Shown here: positions 13,079 through 21,383 of the stretch, in pieces
Layout of the letters: each line of letters starts with the position of its first letter
How positions within the stretch are numbered: the stretch's first letter is position 1
IMG/VR virus record: IMGVR_UViG_3300042924_003201
Location: 1 to 35,077 of that record
Strand: one strand, 5' to 3'
DNA from: a virus
Length of the DNA stretch: 35,077 nt
The notes under the pieces: generated by a model
Database searches by the model: none
Told to the model about the DNA's origin: nothing
Seen by the model: only the letters and a program-made list of their open reading frames with translations
Translations under genes and position numbers: made by a program

Positions 13079-15656
13079 ACAGGTAATCATCACGCGATTC
13101 ACGTCAGACCTATCGTCGTTCGAAGCTGGCGTGAAAGAGTACACCGACCTGATGAACCAGGCGGAAGGTGCTGCGAAGAAGTTGGATGGCACGGAGCAAA
13201 AGCTGAACACCACTACGGGCAGTCTTGCGGACAAGTTCGATGCGGCAGCAGAGAGCGCAAAGCAAGCAGCGGACAGCACAACGCAACTTGCGGACAAGAC
13301 CAAGCAAAGCACAAGCATCTTCGATCGCGCAGGGCAGAGCATCAAGCAGTTTGGCACCAACGTAGTTCAGAGCATCAGCAACGCTGGCAAGTCGCTGACA
13401 TCGTTCAAGGGATTGAGCGGTGGGATCGGCAACATCTTCAAGGGAGTTGGCACAGCAGGTACGGCAGCGTTCGGTCAGATCAAGCAGAGCATCTTCGGAG
13501 TTGTTCAGTCGATACCTGGCATCGGTGGCATCGCAACTGCACTTGGGCCTGTGGGCATTGCCGCTGCTGCCGTAGGTGCTGGCCTGTTCAAGGTGATCAC
13601 GAACCTTGACGCTGGCAAAACTGCTGTCGAGGGATTGGGCATCGGTGCAGGTGTGGTGTTTGACAAGTTGACCGGAACCCTTGCGAAAGTTGGTGGGTTG
13701 ATCAGTGATGTGTTCGGCGCAATTGCCGCGCCATTCGAGAAAGCAAATCAAGCAGTATCGGATCTGTTCGGCAGTTTGACGGAGAAGTTCCCGATCATTG
13801 GCGAAGTGTTCGATGCGATATCGAGCGGTGTGGAGTTCGTGATTAACAACCTGACACCGCTTGGCGCGTTGTTCGAATCCTTCTCATTCGGTCAGGACAT
13901 CGCGAACCAACTTGATCAGTTGCAGGAATCGCAGTTGGGCGTGAATGAAGCTGTCGCAGCAAACGAAACGCTGCTGGCAAAGAACGTGGCACAGCTACGC
14001 AACACCAACCTGACTGCGGAGGAGCGGCTGAAGATCGCCGATGACATCACACGAATTGAGGAGGAGAACCTGAAGCTGAAGCAGGATCAACTGCGGACTG
14101 AATTGGGAATCCTACAGGCACAAGCAGCACAGCAAAAGTTGGACAAGGGCGAAGTTGATGATGCGCTGAACAAACAGATCAGCGACTTGAAGGTCGCACT
14201 TTCCAACGCAGAGACAGAGAGCGTTCGTTTGACGGAGAAGGTAGCTGTGCGAAGGGAAGGCATCGTCGCACAGGAAGAGGCACGCAAGAAAGCCATCCGC
14301 GACAAGGCAGAGGCTGATCGGCAGAAGGCTGCGGAGAAAGCAGCAGCGGCAAGGGAGAAGCGTGAACAGGAGGAAGCGAAACGAGCAGAGCAACGCGTGC
14401 AAGCGCAAGCGAAGTTGGATGATTTGCTGAACCAATTGGCGGACGAACAACTTGCACGAACGCAGACCGAAGCGGAGAAGGAAGTGACCGCAACGGAGAA
14501 GAAGTACGAAGACCTGGAGAAGGTCGCACGTGAGGGCATCGAGAAGCTGCGTGAAGTATCGCCACCAGGTGCAGAGGCTGCGATCGCGCAACAGGAAGCG
14601 AACATTTTGGTACAGATCGCGAAGGCAAAGGAGGAAGAACTTGCGGAGATCCGGAGGAAGGCTGCGGAGGATCTTGCGAAGGAACGTGAAGAGGGCAGGG
14701 AGAAGCTGCGGAAGCAACTGCTGGATGAGACCGAAGCGCAGCGTGAAGCGATCTTGGAGCGATTCGATGAAGACGTTGCGCTGGCCGAGAAGTCGATTGA
14801 GGATCAGGCAGAGCGCGACGAAGTGATCCGCAAGCTGCGCGAGAAAGCGGAGAAAGACCTGACCGGAGTGATCAGTACAGCAGAGGAAGAGCGACTTGAA
14901 TTGGAACGGGCTGCTGCGGAGGAACGCAACCGCAGGGAACAGGAACGCATAGACATCCTTAAGAACGCGTCAGCAGATGCGTTGGGCATCTTGATCCAAA
15001 GTGCCGCAGAAGGTGAAGCATTAAGCCAAGAAAGCAGCAAGGCGTTGCTGTTGCTGATGCTGGACACGCTGGAGAAGATCATGCTTGCACAAGCGTTCCA
15101 AGCGCAAGCAATGGTCACAGGCGCGCCCACACCGGACAACATCGCAACGGGTGGTATCAGCGGTACCATCAAAGGCATCGCGATGTTCGCACTGATCAAA
15201 GGTCTATTCTCTGCCGTGAAGGGGATCTTGACTGCGAACTACACAGGCGATCCGTTCGTGGGCGGTGATGGCAGCAGACCGATGTGGAGTGGTCGCGATG
15301 GATTCCTGCGGAGGCTGGACTACGGCGAACGCGTGGTCACGGGCAAGACGAATGCCAAGTACTTCGATGAGATGCAAGCGATGGAAGACGGCAGGTGGGA
15401 CAGCTACCTGGACAACAACTACATCTTGCCAGCAATCGAAGCGTTGCGGTACAATGACGATGAACGCGCCGTGAAGTTCGTGCAGAGTGATATGGGACAA
15501 CGCATGGCTGCATCGATCACGCTGCCGAGGATGTTCGACAAGAACATTGTTCAGACGCAGATGCAGGTAAGCAAGCAGCAGCGCAGGACGAATGAACTGC
15601 TGGAAGCAATGGTTCACAACACGCGGCCACGCGCAATCAACAAACGCTACTACTGA
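13068..15656 (+). CDS. Tail tape measure protein
   Basis: This 862-aa protein has the usual tape measure architecture. An N-terminal helical region is rich in Ala, Ser, Gln and Lys. A hydrophobic Gly/Ala segment covers residues ~115-180 (GGIATALGPVGIAAAAVGAG). A long charged coiled coil covers ~290-640 (repeated EKAAAAREKREQEEAKRAEQ type). A hydrophobic helical region follows at ~660-725. The C-terminal ~130 residues contain GYGERV-like DYGERVVTGK and YFDEMQAME. At about 1.5 angstroms per residue the tail would be near 130 nm, a rough inference. The gene follows the frameshifting chaperone pair, as in lambda and related siphophages. Confidence 0.88.
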   Translation: MADEQVIITRFTSDLSSFEAGVKEYTDLMNQAEGAAKKLDGTEQKLNTTTGSLADKFDAAAESAKQAADSTTQLADKTKQSTSIFDRAGQSIKQFGTNVVQSISNAGKSLTSFKGLSGGIGNIFKGVGTAGTAAFGQIKQSIFGVVQSIPGIGGIATALGPVGIAAAAVGAGLFKVITNLDAGKTAVEGLGIGAGVVFDKLTGTLAKVGGLISDVFGAIAAPFEKANQAVSDLFGSLTEKFPIIGEVFDAISSGVEFVINNLTPLGALFESFSFGQDIANQLDQLQESQLGVNEAVAANETLLAKNVAQLRNTNLTAEERLKIADDITRIEEENLKLKQDQLRTELGILQAQAAQQKLDKGEVDDALNKQISDLKVALSNAETESVRLTEKVAVRREGIVAQEEARKKAIRDKAEADRQKAAEKAAAAREKREQEEAKRAEQRVQAQAKLDDLLNQLADEQLARTQTEAEKEVTATEKKYEDLEKVAREGIEKLREVSPPGAEAAIAQQEANILVQIAKAKEEELAEIRRKAAEDLAKEREEGREKLRKQLLDETEAQREAILERFDEDVALAEKSIEDQAERDEVIRKLREKAEKDLTGVISTAEEERLELERAAAEERNRREQERIDILKNASADALGILIQSAAEGEALSQESSKALLLLMLDTLEKIMLAQAFQAQAMVTGAPTPDNIATGGISGTIKGIAMFALIKGLFSAVKGILTANYTGDPFVGGDGSRPMWSGRDGFLRRLDYGERVVTGKTNAKYFDEMQAMEDGRWDSYLDNNYILPAIEALRYNDDERAVKFVQSDMGQRMAASITLPRMFDKNIVQTQMQVSKQQRRTNELLEAMVHNTRPRAINKRYY

Positions 15657-17614
15657 TGGACGGCATCATCCGCCACTACATCAACGGCACGCAGGTGGAA
15701 GAACCTGTGGGCTGGAAGGACTTTGAAGAGGAACTTGACCGCGATGTGAGTGAACGTATCATCGCTGTGAAGTACAACACCGACCTGACCTTCACGGGGC
15801 AGGGATACGATGTGCTGCGTGGCCTGTACGAGCGCGATGGATTCTGTTCGATCATCACCTACCAGGCACGACAGGAGTGCGGTGATAGCATCAACACGGC
15901 AGCGCAAGGTGTGATCATCCTTGCCGATGCGGAGTGGAACCTAACGCGTTGTGAAGTGGTGGTGCCTGTGGTTGACGATGCGTTGGGCGCGAAAATCATG
16001 AACAACCTGGAAGTGCCTGTCAGTCCTTTGGCGAACCTGTCGAAGAATGGCATAAGCATCACAGCAATCACGCCGTTCAACTTGATCATTCGAAGAACAG
16101 ACGTTGTCGGCAATTACGCCAACACACGTGAAGTATACCAATGGTTTGATGCGATACAACACGCAGTCGCGTACATCAGCGATGGTGAAGTAAGCGTGGT
16201 GAGTGATTGGCATTCTGCGTTGGGCGATGATGAGCAGTACTGCTTGGTTGATGGCTATATGCTACGCACGTTCACGAACACGCCACGCCGAGTGAGTTGG
16301 ACGTTCAAGGATCTGTTCTTCAATATGGCTGGCAGGTACAACCTGTGGATGGCAGCAGAGCGCGACAGCAACGGCAACCCACGCATCCGCATCGAACCCG
16401 AAGGCTATTGGTATGCATCGGCTGGGCAGGTGCAGGAGTTGGACATTCAAGATCTTGTGCGAAGCATTGATCTGAACAGGCTGTATTCACGCGTGGAGAT
16501 CGGCAGCGAGGAACACATCTTTGATGTTGATCCAGCAAGTGAGTTCACGCAAAGCATTCCGTTGGAGCAGCAAGGGCCGGAGAGTTACAACTTCGAAGGC
16601 GTGTGCAACACAGATGCTACGCTGGATCTGAAGTTCGATTTCGTCAGCGACAGCAACGTGATGATAGACGTGCTGGTAAATGGCGCAGATGACTACGATG
16701 AAAAGATCTTCATTATTCAGTACAGCATTCCGCCATTGGTAGCAAACCCTATCACAACGGAATGGGTGCAGAGTCAATTGGCGAAAGGCTACAATCCTGC
16801 AATCATCAACGGCGAGATCTTGCAGCGATACTACTTGTCCAGCGCAGTAGGCAGCAACATAGCACCGCCACCTGTTCCATCATTCGACTTCACCAACACG
16901 AACGGGCCAGGTGTGACATTGGGACTTGGTGCAACAAGTGCATGGACAGCGTTACCGATATCGGACTTCACGGCTGCGTCAGTTGGGTACTACCTGTTCC
17001 AAATATTCACGCCGTGGAACATCATCGCACAGGCACCATATCGTGCAGGTGAGGGCGCAAACTTTTACGTTGGCATCCGCATTCAAGGTAAGGTCGAACG
17101 ATTCGATTCATCGAACGTGTTGATCGACACCGAAATCAGAACTGCCCCTGTGCCGTACCAATGGTCTGCTATTGTTGGTGGAAGTTACACGGGATTCTTT
17201 CCCATTGAATATGCGACCATCCTGAACGCTGGCGATTACATCCGCGTCAGCTATCGATTTGAGACGGACGCATCGTATGTGTACGAAGGGCCAGGATTCG
17301 GGCCGGAGAATTATTCACCGAGCGTGACCGCAGTTGCCCGTTCATCGTCGGGATGGGCATTGATATTCAGCGATGCAGGTGGATACGTTGAAGGCATCGG
17401 TAAACCGCCAGTCATCGTGTACAAGTTCGATCGCCACGTTGACCTTTCGACGTGGCTATCTTTGACGCAGAACCCACGCAGAGCGATGGCGATATCACAC
17501 ACACCGAGCGTGCTTGACACGGGCTGGGTGCTGAACGCGAAGCGCAACGTGGCAACGGGCGAGTGCCAATGGGAAGTGATGTGTTTCCCGCCACAAACCA
17601 ATGAACTGCCATGA
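15656..17614 (+). CDS. Tail hub/distal tail-type structural protein
   Basis: This 652-aa protein directly follows the tape measure (TGATG overlap), the usual place for distal tail and hub proteins. The first ~150 residues (YINGTQVEEPVGWKDFEEEL; VKYNTDLTFTGQGYDVL) look like a baseplate-hub beta-domain start common in Bacteroidota phages. Residues ~150-330 keep a mixed alpha/beta pattern with repeated aromatic strands. The last ~250 residues form a beta-rich module, perhaps binding glycans or other tail proteins. No enzymatic motif is evident. Confidence 0.65.
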   Translation: MDGIIRHYINGTQVEEPVGWKDFEEELDRDVSERIIAVKYNTDLTFTGQGYDVLRGLYERDGFCSIITYQARQECGDSINTAAQGVIILADAEWNLTRCEVVVPVVDDALGAKIMNNLEVPVSPLANLSKNGISITAITPFNLIIRRTDVVGNYANTREVYQWFDAIQHAVAYISDGEVSVVSDWHSALGDDEQYCLVDGYMLRTFTNTPRRVSWTFKDLFFNMAGRYNLWMAAERDSNGNPRIRIEPEGYWYASAGQVQELDIQDLVRSIDLNRLYSRVEIGSEEHIFDVDPASEFTQSIPLEQQGPESYNFEGVCNTDATLDLKFDFVSDSNVMIDVLVNGADDYDEKIFIIQYSIPPLVANPITTEWVQSQLAKGYNPAIINGEILQRYYLSSAVGSNIAPPPVPSFDFTNTNGPGVTLGLGATSAWTALPISDFTAASVGYYLFQIFTPWNIIAQAPYRAGEGANFYVGIRIQGKVERFDSSNVLIDTEIRTAPVPYQWSAIVGGSYTGFFPIEYATILNAGDYIRVSYRFETDASYVYEGPGFGPENYSPSVTAVARSSSGWALIFSDAGGYVEGIGKPPVIVYKFDRHVDLSTWLSLTQNPRRAMAISHTPSVLDTGWVLNAKRNVATGECQWEVMCFPPQTNELP

Positions 17615-18813
17615 GCCTGATCGCGATACCGAATCAACCTGTGAACCTGGTGGGCAGCAACATCAAAGGCTGCGTGTGCGATCCGTTGGTGCCGATGACA
17701 TTGATTGGTGCCGACGATGATCTGAAGGTGGTGTTCAAAGCCTATGCGTGCAGGTCTGAAGAGAACCTGATCGACAACCCGTTCTTCTTTACGGGCTGGC
17801 GGCTGGGTGGCACGTGGCAGCTTGCAGAGGACGGAGCGTGTGCAAGCGCGACTGCGTTCCAATCCTTCTTGACCTACCTGTTCGCGTTCCCTTCGGTCGG
17901 CCAGCGATACGAACTACGCATCTTCTTCACGTTCGTGGATGGAACGATACGTGTTCAATGCGGTGGATGGAACACGGAGATCACACAGGCAGGGCAGTAC
18001 GTGTTCACGTTCGAAGCGACGAACACCACAGGGTTGAGCATCGTGGCGTTGGAGAACAGCGCGTGCTGCATTTCATCCAACGTGCAATGGTACTTGGCGA
18101 ACAACACGTTCGTCGTAAACTGCTACGACCAGCAGGGCAACGTGGTGTTCAACACGGACTATACCAACGACCCATCGTTCTTCACGCTGGAGGAAGAATA
18201 CGTGACGCTGACAATGCCTATCGCTGCGTCTGTTCTGTCCGGCTGCTTTCGCATTGAGATCGAGGACTGCGACAACACGCTGACATCGCAGCAGTACTTC
18301 CAGATCATCGACAACACGGACTGCACGTTGCTGGTGAGCGCGTGCAACGATTACGATTCATTGGGTTTCCCTGCATCGTTCAGGGCAGAACTGCGCGTGC
18401 AGGGCAAGGTTGTTCGTCCGAAGTGGGAGTACGATGTGAGCGAAGAACGTAGGAGCAATGGCAGACACCTGCGACACTACGCGGACAGGCAGACGAAGTA
18501 CGATCTGTTCATTGATCTGCAGAACGAATACGCGATGCCGTTCGTTGCTGCGCTGCCTGTGTTCGATCACGTGTACATCGATCAGGCCGAATACATCGTG
18601 GACGCAGATGAGTTTGAACCCATCTACGATGACGTGTTCGACGGCACGGGTGGAGTGCAGCTGACCATTCGACCGAAGCAGGAATTGTTCCGCAACGTCA
18701 TGTGTGCGGAGGAAGGGCCAGGCTGCACGCCGAAGCCGATACAACTTGGACAGCTACAGCGCAGCGACCTTGACGTGCTGCTGCAAACAGGAGACAAGAT
18801 CAAGCTGCACTAA
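17611..18813 (+). CDS. Tail-tip protein with jelly-roll-like module
   Basis: This 400-aa protein contains, at residues ~50-175, the opening NLIDNPFFFTGWRLGGTWQL and alternating strands typical of a carbohydrate-binding-like jelly roll. The rest is beta-rich with many cysteines, ending in a domain holding RVQGKVVRPKWEYDVSEERR. Position after the hub protein suggests a tail-tip or receptor-contact protein. Glycan binding is inferred only from the fold-like pattern. Confidence 0.6.
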   Translation: MSLIAIPNQPVNLVGSNIKGCVCDPLVPMTLIGADDDLKVVFKAYACRSEENLIDNPFFFTGWRLGGTWQLAEDGACASATAFQSFLTYLFAFPSVGQRYELRIFFTFVDGTIRVQCGGWNTEITQAGQYVFTFEATNTTGLSIVALENSACCISSNVQWYLANNTFVVNCYDQQGNVVFNTDYTNDPSFFTLEEEYVTLTMPIAASVLSGCFRIEIEDCDNTLTSQQYFQIIDNTDCTLLVSACNDYDSLGFPASFRAELRVQGKVVRPKWEYDVSEERRSNGRHLRHYADRQTKYDLFIDLQNEYAMPFVAALPVFDHVYIDQAEYIVDADEFEPIYDDVFDGTGGVQLTIRPKQELFRNVMCAEEGPGCTPKPIQLGQLQRSDLDVLLQTGDKIKLH

Positions 18814-18824
18814 CACAAACAAAG

Positions 18825-19316
18825 ATGCCAAACAAGTCGATCAATCAAATGCCATCGCTGCTGTCATTGCAGGATGGTGACCTGCTGTACGCGGTGCGTT
18901 CAAGCACGGACTACAAGGTGGATGCAGCCACGTTCGCAGGACGTGTGCAAGCCTTTGAAACATTGATTCCAAGTGCCGATGTATTGACCATCGGCAACAC
19001 GCCTGTGAATGTGGTTCCCGCGCCTACGGCAACGCAGGTGATCGTGCCGCTGATGGTGTTCTTTCGGTACGAGTCCGGAACAACTGACTACATCAGCACC
19101 GGAGACCTGGTGTTGATCAACGCTGGATCCAGCGCAACGTATGGAACCGCCATTGGAATGGGATCAACAGCAGGAGACGGAAGCACCATGACCATGACAG
19201 GCGATCTGCTTGATGCTGGTGCAGGTCTGTTCCTGTCCACAAGTGACGTTGCTGACCCGACCACAGGCGATTACGATTTGCGGATTACCATTTACTACAC
19301 GATCGCCAATGCCTGA
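18825..19316 (+). CDS. Small tail protein A
   Basis: This 163-aa protein has an N-terminal INQMPSLLSLQDGDLLYAVR followed by YKVDAATFAG, a short attachment-like motif typical of the start of phage tail appendage proteins. The remainder is beta-rich and low in charge. The next gene shares the motif, so the two are probably paralogues. The ATG follows an A/C-rich leader (AACACAAACAAAG) with no SD sequence. Confidence 0.6.
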   Translation: MPNKSINQMPSLLSLQDGDLLYAVRSSTDYKVDAATFAGRVQAFETLIPSADVLTIGNTPVNVVPAPTATQVIVPLMVFFRYESGTTDYISTGDLVLINAGSSATYGTAIGMGSTAGDGSTMTMTGDLLDAGAGLFLSTSDVADPTTGDYDLRITIYYTIANA

Positions 19317-19782
19317 TCAATACATCGAAGACCTGCCCGATGGTGGGGACTTGCAGCCTACTGACCTGCTGTACGTGCAGCGCAACATCGGTGGGCAATG
19401 GTATGATTTCAACATCGAAGCTGGCGCGGTGAATGCCACGCCTGTGCAGGTGCATCATGCTGTGTACACCGAAGCGGATGTGGTGGGATCAGACATACTG
19501 ATGTTCACACCAGCGGCAGGTGAAGTGGCTGTGTTCCTTGACGCGTTCGTGAAGCTGGACACGCCAATACCAACAGGTCTTACAGAAACGATACAGATCG
19601 GATCGGTGCCTGATCAGTTGACCTGTACATTCAAGAACAACCTGACAACGCAGTACCTGTCGTTCGCAACTGCGGCAGCGGATTGCTTGCAGTCACAAGC
19701 TGCGATTGAAGTTGGAACGAACATCGCTGCCATCAACTTCACCTTGACAATCACAACGCGATACGTGTTGGTGAGCGTTTGA
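19309..19782 (+). CDS. Small tail protein B, paralogue of A
   Basis: This 157-aa protein begins YIEDLPDGGDLQPTDLLYVQR, matching the N-terminal motif of the upstream protein, and continues beta-rich (AVFLDAFVKLD; FTLTITTRYVLVSV). It overlaps the upstream gene by 8 nt; the in-frame ATG at 19309 fits the conserved N-terminus. The two proteins may form a trimeric tip or adaptor with different C-terminal barrels. The partner is unknown. Confidence 0.58.
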   Translation: MPDQYIEDLPDGGDLQPTDLLYVQRNIGGQWYDFNIEAGAVNATPVQVHHAVYTEADVVGSDILMFTPAAGEVAVFLDAFVKLDTPIPTGLTETIQIGSVPDQLTCTFKNNLTTQYLSFATAAADCLQSQAAIEVGTNIAAINFTLTITTRYVLVSV

Positions 19783-19783
19783 T

Positions 19784-19791
19784 TACCTTTG
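19784..19791 (+). promoter_or_regulatory. Possible -7 box TACCTTTG
   Basis: TACCTTTG fits TAnnTTTG and lies right after the stop of the upstream tail gene, at the start of a 58-nt gap before a likely abundant structural protein. The same TACCTTTG precedes the major capsid gene. A TTG exists upstream but with a spacing of only 13 nt, so support is partial. Confidence 0.45.
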
Positions 19792-19840
19792 TAGGAGTTC
19801 GTCGTTCCGCCCGTTTCGCACCAAGGGGCAGATAATCCAG

Positions 19841-20422
19841 GTGCCAAACCCAAACCTGACTAACGTCATGGCGATTAACGACTGCCCCAAACCTTACTAC
19901 TGCTACGACTACGAAGCATATCCGGCGCAGAGTGGGTGCGACACGAAGGAGTACTACCTGTCAGGCATCAGCGCAATTGGCCTGTTGTCCTGCGGTACCG
20001 AACTTGTTGACCCATCCGATGCGGAGGAAGTGCAAGGACTGATCGACAGCGGTGATCTGATCATCATCAGCGGCATCAAAGCTGGATTCGATGACGCATC
20101 ACCGATCACCATCGATCCTGTTACTGCGTGTGGAACTACCATCACAATCAACGCTGACCGCAGCGTATCCTTTGAGGATGCCAAGGTGAGCAAGGAAGTT
20201 GTGGAGTGGTACAACACGATCAAGTCACAGCGATTCGGTGGCGCGCTGCTGTACGAGTGCGCGGAGAACCGCGTCAGCTACGTCACGCAATACGTCACGA
20301 TGACTGCGAACCGCGCTGGTGGAAACACCAACAGCGAAGCGCAGCGCATCGCTGGCACGATTGCTTGGCGTTCGCAGGACGATCCCGTTCCCTATGATGC
20401 ACCTGGCAACATCTTCGGATGA
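19841..20422 (+). CDS. Putative major tail tube protein
   Basis: This 193-aa protein ends with GTIAWRSQDDPVPYDAPGNIF, close to the C-termini of many tail tube subunits. It contains two compact beta regions around PITIDPVTACGTTITINA and VSYVTQYVTMTANRAGG. It has its own 5' gap with a -7-like box, like the capsid gene, as expected for a highly made virion protein. GTG 19841 is the longest start and ATG 19868 (MAINDCPKPYY) is a good alternative. The identity is inferred from size, ending and context, not from a recognised domain. Confidence 0.45.
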   Translation: MPNPNLTNVMAINDCPKPYYCYDYEAYPAQSGCDTKEYYLSGISAIGLLSCGTELVDPSDAEEVQGLIDSGDLIIISGIKAGFDDASPITIDPVTACGTTITINADRSVSFEDAKVSKEVVEWYNTIKSQRFGGALLYECAENRVSYVTQYVTMTANRAGGNTNSEAQRIAGTIAWRSQDDPVPYDAPGNIFG

Positions 20423-21303
20423 TTGATCAAGTGAACAACGAAGAGGCAACAGGCAGGGGGAAAGCCCCTGCCATTGCCATCTTTGCGTATGGTCGAAGGG
20501 GCTACGCACAGGCTGCGGAGAACCTTGCGTTGACCTTGCGTGAGCATTCACCGAACGTGCCTGTACACCTGTGGGCTGGTGAAGGTCTGCGCGTCGATCA
20601 TGCGTTGTTCACGAAGGTGCATAAGCTGGATGCAAGCTGGTATGCGGAGGGGCCAGGAACGCTGAAGGTGAACGTGTACGAGATCCTGCCGAAGGGCGAT
20701 TGGCTGTACATGGATGCGGATTCGTTGGTGATTGCTGACATCGCTCCACACCTGGAAGCATTGAGGCAGTATGACTTCGCCATCGAAGTGAAGGGCAAGG
20801 GCGGTGAACACGATGTGATCGACTACACGCCGTGGGCCACGAACGCGACGATCAAGCGTGTGTGTGAGTTGAAGGACGATGCCACGTACTATGGTGTGCA
20901 GAGTTCGTGGATATGGATTCGCAAGCCATCGAAGAAGGTGGCACAGATATACAAGATTGCATCGCAGGTACAATATCAACCGAGTGATCTGAAGGAACCT
21001 TGGGGCAATGACATTCCCGACGAACTGCGTTTGGCGAGTGCGCTGTCAAGCATTAAGATAGAACTGCCGGAATACCGAATGTCGTTCTACGGACAGGGCC
21101 ATGAATACAAGGGGCTGGCGGATGTCGCAAAGCATCTGCCCATCGTTTGTCTGTATGGTGACCTGCGTCAGCATCGGTTGATCAAGTCAACATGGTTCGA
21201 TGCGTACGATCGCTACGTTAGAACCTTGTACAAGAAGCACGGAAGGCAAATGTGGTACAACCTGCACAGCGTGATGCAGGACAAATACGTGAACAAAAAA
21301 TGA
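20419..21303 (+). CDS. GT8-like glycosyltransferase
   Basis: This 294-aa protein has the pattern of GT8/GT-A sugar transferases. The first strand is AIAIFAYGRRGYAQAAENLA, followed by VPVHLWAG, LPKGDWLYMDADSLV with the metal-binding DAD (residues ~97-100), and an acceptor-side GVQSSWIWIRK segment. It lies inside the structural operon between the putative tail tube and the portal, away from the first glycan cassette. That position suggests it may glycosylate virion proteins. It is coupled to both neighbours. Confidence 0.68.
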   Translation: MIDQVNNEEATGRGKAPAIAIFAYGRRGYAQAAENLALTLREHSPNVPVHLWAGEGLRVDHALFTKVHKLDASWYAEGPGTLKVNVYEILPKGDWLYMDADSLVIADIAPHLEALRQYDFAIEVKGKGGEHDVIDYTPWATNATIKRVCELKDDATYYGVQSSWIWIRKPSKKVAQIYKIASQVQYQPSDLKEPWGNDIPDELRLASALSSIKIELPEYRMSFYGQGHEYKGLADVAKHLPIVCLYGDLRQHRLIKSTWFDAYDRYVRTLYKKHGRQMWYNLHSVMQDKYVNKK

Positions 21304-21383
21304 AGTGCTGCGGAAGACCCAAGACGAAGCCGAAGTCGAACCTTGCATTGGTCTTCGGGCCTGTGCATGAGACCATCGGGTGA
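21300..21383 (+). CDS. 27-residue peptide, possible linker gene
   Basis: ATG 21300 overlaps the glycosyltransferase stop and TGA 21381-21383 overlaps the portal start (TGATG). The peptide is basic with two adjacent cysteines (MKCCGRPKTKPK) and ends GPVHETIG. Perfect coupling on both sides supports translation. It may be a true microprotein or simply keep ribosomes moving between the two genes. Confidence 0.45.
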   Translation: MKCCGRPKTKPKSNLALVFGPVHETIG

